Positions 6,580 through 14,076 of a stretch of DNA of 16,800 nt are shown here, piece by piece. A program made the translations under genes and the position numbers. Source of the DNA: UBA1151 sp963579925. GTDB lineage: Bacteria > Chloroflexota > Dehalococcoidia > Lucifugimonadales > Lucifugimonadaceae. Under the pieces are notes generated by a model, which did not search any database, was not told where the DNA came from, and was given only the letters and a program-made list of their open reading frames with translations. Position 1 is the stretch's first letter. Every line of letters begins with the position of its first letter. The stretch is from the NCBI GenBank assembly GCA_963579925.1, contig CAUZJA010000036.1:1-16800 (forward strand), read 5' to 3'.

Positions 6580-7644
6580 ATGAAAAGCGTAGCCGCAATC
6601 GATGTAGGTCATGGCAAGCCACTGGTCGTCGATGAGATTGAACTACCAGATCCAAGACCGGACCAGGTAATAGTCAAACTCTACTCAAGTGGTGTCTGCC
6701 ACTCTCAACTCCACCAGATGCACAACGCCGCAAACGCGCGCCCGATGACCCTGGGTCATGAAGGCACCGGCGTCGTTACGCACATTGGCAGCGACGTTAC
6801 CCACGTAAAAGAGGGTGACATGGCCATCGTCACCTGGGTACCCAGAAATGCCAAGCAAGGCCGCTGGGCACCAGAACCGTCTGGCGTAACGTACCGGGAA
6901 GAAGAAGTGTCTGGCGCTGTGTACACGTGGGGCCAGGATGTTCTGACCACTGGTGAATATGTTGTCAAAGTTGATGATGATGTTCCAAAGGATGTCTCGT
7001 CAATCGTTGGTTGCGCAATCCTCACCGGATCAGGTGCTGTCCTGCACACGGCCGGTGTGAAGCCAGGAGACTCCGTGGCGGTCTGGGGCGTTGGCGGCGT
7101 TGGCATCGCCGCGGTTCAGATGGCGAGCATTCTTGAGGCCTATCCAATCATTGCGGTAGACCTTGATGACGCGAAACTTGCCTGGGCAAAAACCATGGGA
7201 GCGACCCACACCGTGAACGCGGCGAATGAAGATGCCGTGGCGCGAGTGACTGAACTATCCAACGGTGGAGTCGACTATTCGTTCGACGCAATTGGGTTCA
7301 AGATCACTACAGAGCAGATTCTGCCTGCTACTCGCAGTGGAGGCTCTGGTGCAGAGAACCATGGCGGTATGGCCGTTCTCATCGGTATGCCGCAGCCTGA
7401 TCAGGAGATGACGATCTGGCCGGGACACTTCATGTTCCACCAGCGTCGCTACCGTGGCAGTCTTGGGGCAACCTACCCGGATAAGGACTTCCCGATGTAC
7501 TTGCGTCTCTACAAAGAGGGCAAGTTGCGGTTGGACGACATGGTGACCCGACGCTACAAGCTGGAGGATATCAACCAGGCGTGCAACGACTTGCAGTCAG
7601 GTGAGATCACCGGCCGAGCAATCATCGAATACGACGTGACCTAG
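6580..7644 (+). CDS. Zinc-type alcohol dehydrogenase, NAD-dependent MDR family
   Basis: This is a medium-chain dehydrogenase/reductase of 354 residues, probably oxidising an alcohol with NAD. The GroES-like catalytic domain has zinc ligand candidates C40 (GVCHSQ), H60-E61 (LGHEGTGVV) and C145 (VGCAILTG). The Rossmann motif GVGGVG is at 170-175, and D194 ends the second strand, favouring NAD over NADP. The C-terminal half is like class III and aryl-alcohol dehydrogenases. The four cysteines of the structural zinc lobe, expected around residues 85-115, are all absent; that stretch reads WVPRNAKQGRWAPEPSG. The substrate cannot be told. The gene stands alone on its transcript, with a 175-base gap before it and a strong hairpin after it. 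ATG 6580 has only a weak GGGA upstream. Confidence 0.9.
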   Translation: MKSVAAIDVGHGKPLVVDEIELPDPRPDQVIVKLYSSGVCHSQLHQMHNAANARPMTLGHEGTGVVTHIGSDVTHVKEGDMAIVTWVPRNAKQGRWAPEPSGVTYREEEVSGAVYTWGQDVLTTGEYVVKVDDDVPKDVSSIVGCAILTGSGAVLHTAGVKPGDSVAVWGVGGVGIAAVQMASILEAYPIIAVDLDDAKLAWAKTMGATHTVNAANEDAVARVTELSNGGVDYSFDAIGFKITTEQILPATRSGGSGAENHGGMAVLIGMPQPDQEMTIWPGHFMFHQRRYRGSLGATYPDKDFPMYLRLYKEGKLRLDDMVTRRYKLEDINQACNDLQSGEITGRAIIEYDVT

Positions 7645-7667
7645 GCCGAAGGTTGTACTGGAAAGAT

Positions 7668-7695
7668 AAGAGGCGCGGCGAAAGTCGCGCTTCTT
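7668..7695. terminator. Hairpin terminator between convergent genes
   Basis: AAGAGGCGCGGC (7668-7679) and GTCGCGCTTCTT (7684-7695) form a 12-base-pair stem with two G-U pairs and a GAAA tetraloop. It sits between the alcohol dehydrogenase (+) and hydrolase (-) genes and could serve both. T-runs on either side are short, so efficiency is uncertain. Confidence 0.6.
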
Positions 7696-7720
7696 GGTTT
7701 AACGTGATTTGTGGAGGGAA

Positions 7721-8440
7721 CTACGTCTGGTCTGCTCGCATCAGCAGGACCGCAGTTGCTTGCGGCTCCGTGATCATGAGGTCGTGGCCGGTGGAGAATT
7801 TTTCTACTGGCCAGCCAAGTTCTTTTGCTCGCTCAGCGTGCGTGATGAATGCCGATTGCTCGCGACCCTCGCCGGTGCAGAGAACATAGGTGCCGGGTAC
7901 GGGATTGTTATTTGGTGTGCTCAGTTGGGTTGCTTCCTGAACCGTGGCGAGAGGGTGGGGCGTCAGCCGCTTTGCCAGCCATGAAAGATCGTTCAAATCA
8001 CGCACGCCCATCAGACTGCCATCGACAATTGGCGGCACCGGGATCTTCCAACCGTCGCCACGCTCAATTGCGCTCTTACGAAGCGGTGAGTCACTGTCTT
8101 CGCCGACCTGTACCTCGCCGTGGGTGGGCACCATCGCATCCAGATAGACCAGATGCTTGAGCCTGTCCTCAATGTACTGAACAGCACCACTGATCACCAG
8201 TCCACCGTAGCTGTGACCAACCAGGACCACATCGGTGAGTTCCTCAAATAAGATCGACGCCGTCACGTCCTGAATGTGAGTGGTGAGATTGACGTCACGT
8301 GTCAGCAGGTGAGATCTCTCTCCCAAACCCGTGAGTGTCGGCGTGAAGACGCGGTGCCCGGCAGCCTCAAGGATTGGCCGCACCTTCCACCAGCACCAGC
8401 CACCGTGCCATGCGCCGTGAACCAGAACAAATGTAGTCAT
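7721..8440 (-). CDS. Alpha/beta hydrolase
   Basis: This is a 239-residue alpha/beta-hydrolase fold protein of the EstC or hydroxynitrile-lyase-like group, cytoplasmic with no signal peptide. The oxyanion-hole motif HGAWHGGWCW is at 8-17, the nucleophile elbow GHSYGG places the catalytic Ser at 77, and the catalytic His is H219 in STGHD. The acid residue is not obvious. Carboxylesterase activity on a small ester is the default guess; the substrate is unknown. The start has AAGG four bases upstream, placed in the end of the preceding TSUP gene. That gene stops five bases before this one starts, so the two are co-transcribed and probably coupled. I see no functional link to the permease. Confidence 0.88.
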   Translation of the reverse strand: MTTFVLVHGAWHGGWCWWKVRPILEAAGHRVFTPTLTGLGERSHLLTRDVNLTTHIQDVTASILFEELTDVVLVGHSYGGLVISGAVQYIEDRLKHLVYLDAMVPTHGEVQVGEDSDSPLRKSAIERGDGWKIPVPPIVDGSLMGVRDLNDLSWLAKRLTPHPLATVQEATQLSTPNNNPVPGTYVLCTGEGREQSAFITHAERAKELGWPVEKFSTGHDLMITEPQATAVLLMRADQT

Positions 8441-8445
8441 GAGCC

Positions 8446-9315
8446 TTAGTTTGGGTACTCCGCTACTGCGCGTATGATCACGATTGGTGTTACTGCCGTA
8501 AGCATTATGGCAACGATGAGCCGCATCAAGGTCGAGCTGACTTTACCGGTCTGTGTGGCGCCAATGTAGCTGCCAACCATTCCGGTGACACCCATGACGA
8601 TTATCACGGCCACATCGAAATTGACATTCACGGCGTGTCCAACAAATCCAAATACGCCAGCAAGTACACCAATGGCGTTATTCGTACCGGCCGCGTAACG
8701 GGGATCCATCCGAAGCACGTTGAGCAGCACGGGAAGCCTCAACGTCCCAAGGACCAGCCCGGCAGCGCCGCCAATCAAACCAATGATCACGCCCAGTCCG
8801 CTGTCAGCCGCCAATCGTTTGGGTCTGATATTCGAAACACCGGTAGGGTCCGTGATCACCGGCGGAGGCCGATGGCGTATTGGTCGCAACGGTTGCCGCA
8901 CCGTGGTGTACCACTGTCGGTATGTGCTCAAGGCGGAAATGGCCAGAATTCCGGCGATGACTGATAGCAACATCCACGACTTAACATCGTCGGCAAATAG
9001 GCCACCCAGGAACGATCCGACAATGGCCGGAATTCCGATAACCAGTACAACTCGGAATACGATGCGACCACTCCGCCAGTGCGGCCATGAAGCGGTTGTA
9101 CCGCCCAGGATACTGACGCCAAGGTTCGTCCCGGCGGAGATCACAGGGTTGAACCCAAGTGCCAGCATTACAGGCAACCGGATGACGCCAAGGGCTACGC
9201 CAAGCATCCCAGCAACTATGCCAAAGATGAATGAGAACACGCCCAGGAATATGTATTCCCCGAGCGACGCGTTGAGAGGCGACCAGTCGATAGCCAGAAT
9301 CGGCATATCAATCAC
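8446..9315 (-). CDS. TSUP (TauE/SafE, DUF81) family membrane permease
   Basis: TSUP proteins are membrane permeases, several of which export sulfite, sulfoacetate or related organosulfur anions. The 289-residue protein has about eight hydrophobic segments in two homologous halves. LGVALGVIRLPVMLALG (38-54) with AGTNLGV (61-67) is echoed by AGLVLGTLRLPVLLNVL (185-201) with AGTNNAI (209-215), the family's internal duplication. A Pro/Arg-rich cytoplasmic loop (about 138-168) joins the halves. The frame is open to TTG 9339, but GTG 9315 has GGAG eight bases upstream; ATG 9306 is another option. It is the first of two genes with the hydrolase. No sulfur-metabolism gene is nearby, so the substrate is unknown. 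Confidence 0.88.
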   Translation of the reverse strand: MIDMPILAIDWSPLNASLGEYIFLGVFSFIFGIVAGMLGVALGVIRLPVMLALGFNPVISAGTNLGVSILGGTTASWPHWRSGRIVFRVVLVIGIPAIVGSFLGGLFADDVKSWMLLSVIAGILAISALSTYRQWYTTVRQPLRPIRHRPPPVITDPTGVSNIRPKRLAADSGLGVIIGLIGGAAGLVLGTLRLPVLLNVLRMDPRYAAGTNNAIGVLAGVFGFVGHAVNVNFDVAVIIVMGVTGMVGSYIGATQTGKVSSTLMRLIVAIMLTAVTPIVIIRAVAEYPN

Positions 9316-9385
9316 TGGTTCCGCTCCGGCGCGCGTCAAACAGTCGTGATGGCCTCTTTCGCCAGCTCACAGAATTCACGGTGCT

Positions 9386-9403
9386 CACGGGAAAAGTCCC
9401 GTG
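9386..9403. repeat. Inverted repeat between the DapA-like and TSUP genes
   Basis: CACGGG (9386-9391) and CCCGTG (9398-9403) form a perfect six-base stem with a six-base loop. It lies in the 112-base gap between two minus-strand genes. It may end the aldolase transcript, but on that strand no T-run follows. Confidence 0.35.
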
Positions 9404-9427
9404 CCGCTACAGTCAGGTTCAGCTTCG

Positions 9428-10333
9428 TCACTCACCGGCAGCAATACCTGCCAGTTCCAGCATTCCGATTACCTCAGCCCGTGCCTGTCCATCTGGCTCT
9501 AGCGACGGGTGGCGGGCAAACGCTGAGGTCTTCTGGAACACGCCTCTGTGGACAAGAATGTCTTTGTAGATCCAGTTGGCGAGACCCAGTCCCTGGGCCA
9601 GTGTGCGGATGATTGCTTCGTACTTGTTGAACTCAACGCGAGCTTCTGCGCCCTTACCTGCCTCCCACAGATCCCAGACACGAACGAAGACGTCTGGAAG
9701 TGTTGTACCAGGCATGCAGCCAACGGCTCCGCGATCCAATTCTTCAATGAAGAACGCACCACCGGCTCCACCAAAGAGGATAAGACCTGAGTCTCCTCGA
9801 GCCGTCGCTGTCTGAGCCATGCGCGGTAGGGTAGGGGGAGTTTCAACCTTGATGTAGCAGAGGTTCTCGTGCGTACGCGCCAGAGTAGCGGCAAGCCCGG
9901 GACCGATTTGGGCTGTTCCCTGGTCCTGCTGGAATATAGGTATCGTGACGGCTTCCGCGATTCGACGGAAGTACTCGATCACTTCGCTTTCTGGAGAGGG
10001 AATAAACGTTGGTGGTCGGATCATCAGCGCATCTGCGCCCAGCTCTTCGGCTCGCTTTGAGTAGTGCACGGCAAGGTCGGTTCCTTGCTCACCGGTGTTG
10101 ATAACGATCTTGGTACGACCGTTGGACTGGTCGACTACGGCCTTGGTGACCTCATCGCGCTCTTCTTCTGTGAGTTTGTAGACCTCACTCGCAACGGCGA
10201 TGCCCAGGCCGTGAACACCGTGGCCGATAGCCCATTCGACTTCATTGCGGAGATCTTCGAAAACGATTCGACCCTGAGCATCGAACGGCATCGAAAGGAT
10301 GGGATATACGCCCTGCATTGAGCGGTCTGGCAT
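9428..10333 (-). CDS. DapA/NAL superfamily aldolase, not canonical dihydrodipicolinate synthase
   Basis: This is a TIM-barrel Schiff-base aldolase or lyase of the dihydrodipicolinate synthase / N-acetylneuraminate lyase superfamily, 301 residues. Framework motifs are present: YPILSMPFDAQGRI (10-23), GHGVHGLGIAVASEVYKLT (37-55), GADALMIRPP (99-108) and the Schiff-base lysine K162 (CYIKVET). Two hallmarks of true DapA are changed. The Thr-Thr of the GTTGE motif is replaced (IAVASE), and the conserved Tyr of YN-P is missing (IFQQDQGTAQI, 133-143). Lysine biosynthesis is therefore unlikely; a keto-acid or sugar-acid lyase fits better. ATG 10333 has GGAG nine bases upstream. About 100 bases separate it from yraN, including GGATTC/GAATCC (10383-10405). 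Confidence 0.85.
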   Translation of the reverse strand: MPDRSMQGVYPILSMPFDAQGRIVFEDLRNEVEWAIGHGVHGLGIAVASEVYKLTEEERDEVTKAVVDQSNGRTKIVINTGEQGTDLAVHYSKRAEELGADALMIRPPTFIPSPESEVIEYFRRIAEAVTIPIFQQDQGTAQIGPGLAATLARTHENLCYIKVETPPTLPRMAQTATARGDSGLILFGGAGGAFFIEELDRGAVGCMPGTTLPDVFVRVWDLWEAGKGAEARVEFNKYEAIIRTLAQGLGLANWIYKDILVHRGVFQKTSAFARHPSLEPDGQARAEVIGMLELAGIAAGE

Positions 10334-10432
10334 AGAAGATTGCTCCGGAGACTGGATACTGACTGGTTGGTGATCAGAGACCGGATTCTCTTACATCTTG
10401 AATCCAGCGGAAAGGGGTAGCCGGAAATAAGG

Positions 10433-10789
10433 CTAGTCGGCGGGCTCCTCAACGGCGTTTTTGTGGACGGTAACCTTGCCGGGCTGAACGATCACAACAT
10501 CGATGCGCCAATCAGCGTTTTCGGCACCTGTTTCCTGCAGATAGTTCTGCGCAGCCGCAACTAGATGGACCTGTTTTTTCGTTGTGATCGCTTCTTCTGG
10601 CGTGCCGTATGCACCACCGAGCCGGGTCTTGACCTCAACGAATACCAGCGTATCGCGGTCTTTTGCGATGAGGTCTACTTCACCACGGCGTGTGCGGTAG
10701 TTGCGCGTGATGATCTGATAGCCCATGCGCCGAAGTTCGCGCTCTGCGCTTCGCTCGCCAATCTGTCCGGACTTCTTCGGGTCAGTCAA
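10433..10789 (-). CDS. yraN: YraN family (UPF0102) endonuclease-like protein
   Basis: This small protein has an Holliday-junction-resolvase-like nuclease fold and uncertain role, commonly encoded beside rnhB as here. The frame is open far upstream, but residues beyond the domain come from the rnhB shadow. TTG 10789 gives 118 residues, the usual size, and has AAGG (10801-10798) eight bases upstream. That Shine-Dalgarno overlaps the rnhB stop codon (10803-10801), so translation is probably coupled. Nuclease-type motifs are present: GERSAERELRRMGYQI (11-26), RRGEVDLIA (34-42) and FVEVKTR (50-56), followed by the conserved GTPEEAIT (62-69). An acidic C-terminus ends the protein. Confidence 0.9.
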   Translation of the reverse strand: MTDPKKSGQIGERSAERELRRMGYQIITRNYRTRRGEVDLIAKDRDTLVFVEVKTRLGGAYGTPEEAITTKKQVHLVAAAQNYLQETGAENADWRIDVVIVQPGKVTVHKNAVEEPAD

Positions 10790-10800
10790 TGTGTTGACCT

Positions 10801-11466
10801 TCAGGCTGACTCGCCGGCGACCATCTGACGAATTGGCGCAAATGATCTGCGATGAACAGGGCAGGGGCCAAGCCGTTCGATAGCCTCCATGTGCGTTTTG
10901 CTGCCGTAGCCCTTGTGTCCAGCGAACCCATAGCCCGGGTATCGGGCATCGAGTACGTCCCGCATCAGCGTGTCGCGATCTTCCTTGGCGACTATCGACG
11001 CAGCTGCAATCGACTTGGACAGTGAGTCGCCTTTGATGATGGATGTTTGGGGGATGTCGATGGCGGGCAACTTCATGGCGTCGATCAGTAGGTGCGTGGG
11101 CTGCGGATCGAGGCACTCGATGGCGCGCTCCATGGCCCTGCGGGTCGCCGGTGCAATTCCAATGGTGTCAATCTCACTAGATGATGCGGCGCCTATGCCG
11201 ACAGACACTGCGTGTTGATGAATGTGGATGCACACGGCGGCGCGGCGTTTTGGCGATACCTGCTTGCTGTCGCGAACGTCCTCGAGCCACGTTGCAGTGG
11301 AGTCGATGAGGCTTGCTGGCAATATGACGGCTGCTGCGACCACTGGTCCTGCGAGAGGGCCGCGACCCACTTCGTCCACACCGGCTATGACCCCGACATT
11401 GGAACCCTTGGATTCAAGGAGTGAAGTTTCATACTCCCATCCAGTAATGGGCATGGAATTCTGCAA
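10801..11466 (-). CDS. rnhB: Ribonuclease HII
   Basis: RNase HII cleaves RNA in RNA/DNA hybrids and incises at single ribonucleotides in DNA. The 221-residue protein has the catalytic motif GVDEVGRGPLAGPV (29-42) with D31 and E32, third Asp D129 in LLIDAMKLP, and fourth acid D165 in the SIVAKEDRD stretch. The family ending HKGYGSKTHMEAIERLGPCP is present, with PVHRRSF. TTG 11466 has GGAG (11476-11473) six bases upstream; ATG 11454 has none, so I chose TTG. It directly precedes yraN. The 124 bases upstream, to the DinB-like gene, hold no gene that I can see. Confidence 0.95.
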   Translation of the reverse strand: MQNSMPITGWEYETSLLESKGSNVGVIAGVDEVGRGPLAGPVVAAAVILPASLIDSTATWLEDVRDSKQVSPKRRAAVCIHIHQHAVSVGIGAASSSEIDTIGIAPATRRAMERAIECLDPQPTHLLIDAMKLPAIDIPQTSIIKGDSLSKSIAAASIVAKEDRDTLMRDVLDARYPGYGFAGHKGYGSKTHMEAIERLGPCPVHRRSFAPIRQMVAGESA

Positions 11467-11590
11467 TGCGCGCTCCGCGTTTCTGAGCCATCAACCGATT
11501 CGAGTTGAAACGAGGATAGCAATGCGGGCTGCGCTCAAACGAGAAACGCTGGGAAAACGCCCATGGGTTACCCTTGGGGTACTCCGTGGG

Positions 11591-12112
11591 TTAGTTGTTC
11601 AGGCCGCGCAACATGCCGCGGATGAAAGCAACCTGACCCACGTGCTCAGAGGCCTCGATGATCAGGTGGCTTATCACCCCGTTCACGTCTGGACCTTCCG
11701 GATCGCGCCAGTGACGCCCCGGGAAGTTTTTGCCCAGATCCTCATCGGTCAACGATGTGACGACTTGAAGTGTGCTCTCGTGCACGGCGTCGAAGTACCC
11801 CAGGACGCGCTCGATATCGAGATCGGGGAACGACGCAATCTGCTCCATGGACATGCCGTAGCCGTTGCCTTGAGCTGGAAGGCGCAACGCTTCGCACCAT
11901 CGTCCACTGATCCACACTTCATCCTGCCCACCGACGTATCGAGTCATCCACATGTCCTCAACACGTGCGATGTGCCACGTGAGAAATAGCGCGTGATTGG
12001 AGTTTGGCGATGGTTGCCAGCGCAACTCCGAAGAAGTGAGTCCATCTAGCGCAGTCCGGAGTGTCTCTCTGTACTCAGTAAATGCGGCGGTGGCGACGTC
12101 TCGAAAATCCAA
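11591..12112 (-). CDS. DinB-like (DUF664) family protein
   Basis: This is a four-helix-bundle protein of the DinB/YfiT superfamily, unrelated to DNA polymerase IV. Members are putative metal-dependent enzymes, some being thiol transferases. From TTG 12112 it has 173 residues, typical for the family, with AGGA eight bases upstream. ATG 12169 is in frame and would add 19 residues that do not look like the domain. Candidate metal ligands are H47 (TWHIARVEDMW) and H149/H157 (SHLIIEASEHVGQVAFIRGM). The final helix motif HVGQVAFIRG is characteristic. It lies between mnmA and rnhB on the same strand, with gaps of about 115 bases on each side. Substrate unknown. Confidence 0.82.
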   Translation of the reverse strand: MDFRDVATAAFTEYRETLRTALDGLTSSELRWQPSPNSNHALFLTWHIARVEDMWMTRYVGGQDEVWISGRWCEALRLPAQGNGYGMSMEQIASFPDLDIERVLGYFDAVHESTLQVVTSLTDEDLGKNFPGRHWRDPEGPDVNGVISHLIIEASEHVGQVAFIRGMLRGLNN

Positions 12113-12228
12113 TGAATGTGTCCTGTTGCGGTGGGAGTTTGATTGCAGAGGCAAAAGGATACCGCGCATTGTCTAACTGCGCGACCCAATTACGCGCCCT
12201 AAATACGCGAGGGGAGTGCTTCCGCGAA

Positions 12229-13386
12229 TTACGCGATTGCGACGGAAGCCGGCTCCGGCTGAGCGTTCCTCACAGGGAGCTCAATCGTGCCACCGCCAAG
12301 TACGCGATCGCCATCGAAGAAGACCACTGCCTGTCCCGGTGTGACCGCGCGTTGCGGTTCGTCGAACACAACAGTCGCACCTGAACCAGTTGACGTGATC
12401 GTCGCAGGGACGTCTGGTGCCTTGTAGCGGATGCGCGCCAGTCCACGGATCGGTGAATCAGGCGTCGCGCCATCAATCCAGTTGACCTTTGATGCGATCA
12501 GCTCACTTCTCAGCAGCGCGGCCGCAGGGCCAAGCCACACAGTTCCGGACTCCGCGTCAATCTCTGAGACAAATAGCGGTTTGCCACCACCGCCGGGCAG
12601 ACCGAGTCCCTTGCGTTGGCCGATGGTGAAGTTATGGATACCATCGTGCTCACGCAACGTTTCACCGTCGGGGCCAACCAGCTTGCCGGGTCTGGGTTCC
12701 TCGATACGTGGCATTACGAAGTCCCTGTAATCACCATCAGGGATGAAGCAGATGTCCTGGCTGTCTGGCTTGTCCGCAACCGCTAGACCACCGTCTCTGG
12801 CGATTTGGCGTATCTCAGACTTCTGGTATCCACCAACCGGGAGGAGCAGCTTGTTGAGTTGATTCTGACCGAGCGTGTACAGCACATACGACTGATCCTT
12901 GCCCGGATCCACACCGCGTAGCAGCTGGTGTGGGTGAGCGGCCGTATCGATCTGGGCGTAGTGGCCCGTCGCAATCATTTCGGCGTCAAGAACCGCTGCT
13001 CTCTCCAACAGGAAGTCGAACTTCAGCCGGTCATTGCATGCCAGACACGGGTATGGAGTGCGGCCCTTTGAGTATTCATCCACGAAATAGTCGATCACGT
13101 GCTTCTTGAACTCGCGCTCAAAATTCAGGAAGTGATGACGCGCACCAATCACACGACACACAGCGCGCGCATCCGCAACGTCCTCAAGAGAGCAGCATGA
13201 ACGGTTTAGTCGTGCTGCCTCGTTAGTTGGCGCGTTGAACAGGCGCATGGTGACGCCGATAACTTCGTATCCAGCCTGCTGTAATAGCAGTGCAGCGACG
13301 GAAGAATCGACTCCGCCACTCATTGCGACAACGACGCGTTGGCCGTTGCCCGCTGGAATATAGGGAGGTGTTTGGATGGAATTCAC
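12229..13386 (-). CDS. mnmA: tRNA-specific 2-thiouridylase MnmA
   Basis: MnmA activates U34 with ATP and inserts sulfur to form s2U34 in tRNAs for Lys, Glu and Gln. The 385-residue protein has the PP-loop SGGVDSS (23-29), the CCSLEDVADARAVC segment (64-77), and nucleophile C114 in YPCLACN. The second catalytic cysteine is C213 in DSQDICFIP. The central IGQRKGLGLPGG and the C-terminal beta-barrel are present, so the gene looks complete and functional. GTG 13386 is the only start that leaves room before the PP-loop. It has no Shine-Dalgarno sequence. The gene diverges from rsfS with 48 bases between the starts. Confidence 0.95.
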   Translation of the reverse strand: MNSIQTPPYIPAGNGQRVVVAMSGGVDSSVAALLLQQAGYEVIGVTMRLFNAPTNEAARLNRSCCSLEDVADARAVCRVIGARHHFLNFEREFKKHVIDYFVDEYSKGRTPYPCLACNDRLKFDFLLERAAVLDAEMIATGHYAQIDTAAHPHQLLRGVDPGKDQSYVLYTLGQNQLNKLLLPVGGYQKSEIRQIARDGGLAVADKPDSQDICFIPDGDYRDFVMPRIEEPRPGKLVGPDGETLREHDGIHNFTIGQRKGLGLPGGGGKPLFVSEIDAESGTVWLGPAAALLRSELIASKVNWIDGATPDSPIRGLARIRYKAPDVPATITSTGSGATVVFDEPQRAVTPGQAVVFFDGDRVLGGGTIELPVRNAQPEPASVAIA

Positions 13387-13421
13387 TGAATTTAGACCGT
13401 CTCAAGTTGTGTCATGACATC

Positions 13422-13427
13422 TATAAT
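13422..13427 (+). promoter_or_regulatory. -10 element of a likely leaderless rsfS transcript
   Basis: A perfect TATAAT lies seven bases before ATG 13435, so transcription would begin at or next to the start codon. No good -35 is visible. A -10 directly before an unled start codon is the known pattern for leaderless mRNAs. This also argues against the ATG at 13414. Confidence 0.5.
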
Positions 13428-13434
13428 CTTATCA

Positions 13435-13821
13435 ATGATATCTAGTACACAACCTACCGAAGAGTCAGAACGACTCGAATCTGAAGGCATCGCCCGTCTG
13501 GCATTGGACGTAGCGTCTGATCACCTCGGATCAGATATCGCCCTCCTGGATATCAGCGAGGTGAGTGATTTCACCGATTTCTTTGTAATAGTTACCGGCG
13601 AAACTTCACGCCATCTGGAAGCTGTTGCCAGCGACGTGACGCGATCACTCCGGAAAGAGAAGAAGGTCCGCCCATTGCACCGTGAAGGCACAGGGCTGGG
13701 CGGTTGGATTCTGGTGGACTTCGGTGATGTCGTGCTCCACGTCTTCGACCGCGAAACCAGGGAGCGATACGCACTCGAACGCCTGTGGTCCCGCGGCCGT
13801 GAGATCGTGCGAGTTCAGTAA
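13435..13821 (+). CDS. rsfS: Ribosome silencing factor RsfS
   Basis: RsfS binds ribosomal protein uL14 and blocks joining of the 30S and 50S subunits when nutrients are low. From ATG 13435 it has 128 residues, normal for the family. Signature stretches are present: DISEVSDFTDFFVIVTGETS with SRHLEAVASDV following, then EGTGLGGWILVDFGDVVLHV near the C-terminal side. ATG 13414 is in frame, but TATAAT at 13422-13427 falls inside that extension, so I use 13435. It stands alone on its strand and diverges from mnmA. The usual partner nadD is not next to it. Confidence 0.93.
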   Translation: MISSTQPTEESERLESEGIARLALDVASDHLGSDIALLDISEVSDFTDFFVIVTGETSRHLEAVASDVTRSLRKEKKVRPLHREGTGLGGWILVDFGDVVLHVFDRETRERYALERLWSRGREIVRVQ

Positions 13822-13940
13822 CCGCACAGGCACCGCTCTGGATCCGACTCAGCTATGTTGCTCTATCCCATGTTCTGAGGCTGAGCTCCACTGAATCTCA
13901 GGCCGAGCGATAGCTACATCTGTTCTGCGCTCCCCAGTAC

Positions 13941-13968
13941 TTGTAATTCGCGCCCCTTAATTTATGAT
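13941..13968 (+). promoter_or_regulatory. Sigma70-type promoter before the broken lipoprotein gene
   Basis: TTGTAA (13941-13946) and TATGAT (13963-13968) are spaced by 16 bases. The -10 matches five of six consensus bases. Transcription would start near 13975. It suggests that the gene behind it may still be transcribed although its frame is broken. The rest of 13822-14076 holds no other gene that I can see. Confidence 0.45.
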
Positions 13969-14076
13969 TACAACGAATACTTCCCAATACACCTGTGAAA
14001 GAGCGTGAATATCAGCAATTTGCTAGAGGGGCAGCAAAATCGCAAGTTAGGCGGACCATCGACGTCCGCCGATCTC

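Noticed and set aside
8635..9349. Plus-strand open frames over the TSUP gene
   Set aside because: They are antisense to a membrane protein with a clear internal duplication, and their Pro/Thr/Arg-rich translations are typical of shadow frames.
10790..11116. Long N-terminal extension of yraN to 11116
   Set aside because: The extension overlaps rnhB in another frame and has a low-complexity translation. The YraN domain starts right after TTG 10789.
11222..11989. Long plus-strand open frame of 255 codons
   Set aside because: It is antisense to rnhB and the DinB-like gene, both of which have clear family motifs.
12188..12235. TACGCG repeated at 12191, 12204 and 12230 (spacings 13 and 26)
   Set aside because: The repeats are short, and the last lies at the mnmA stop. 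This is too weak to call an iteron or operator.
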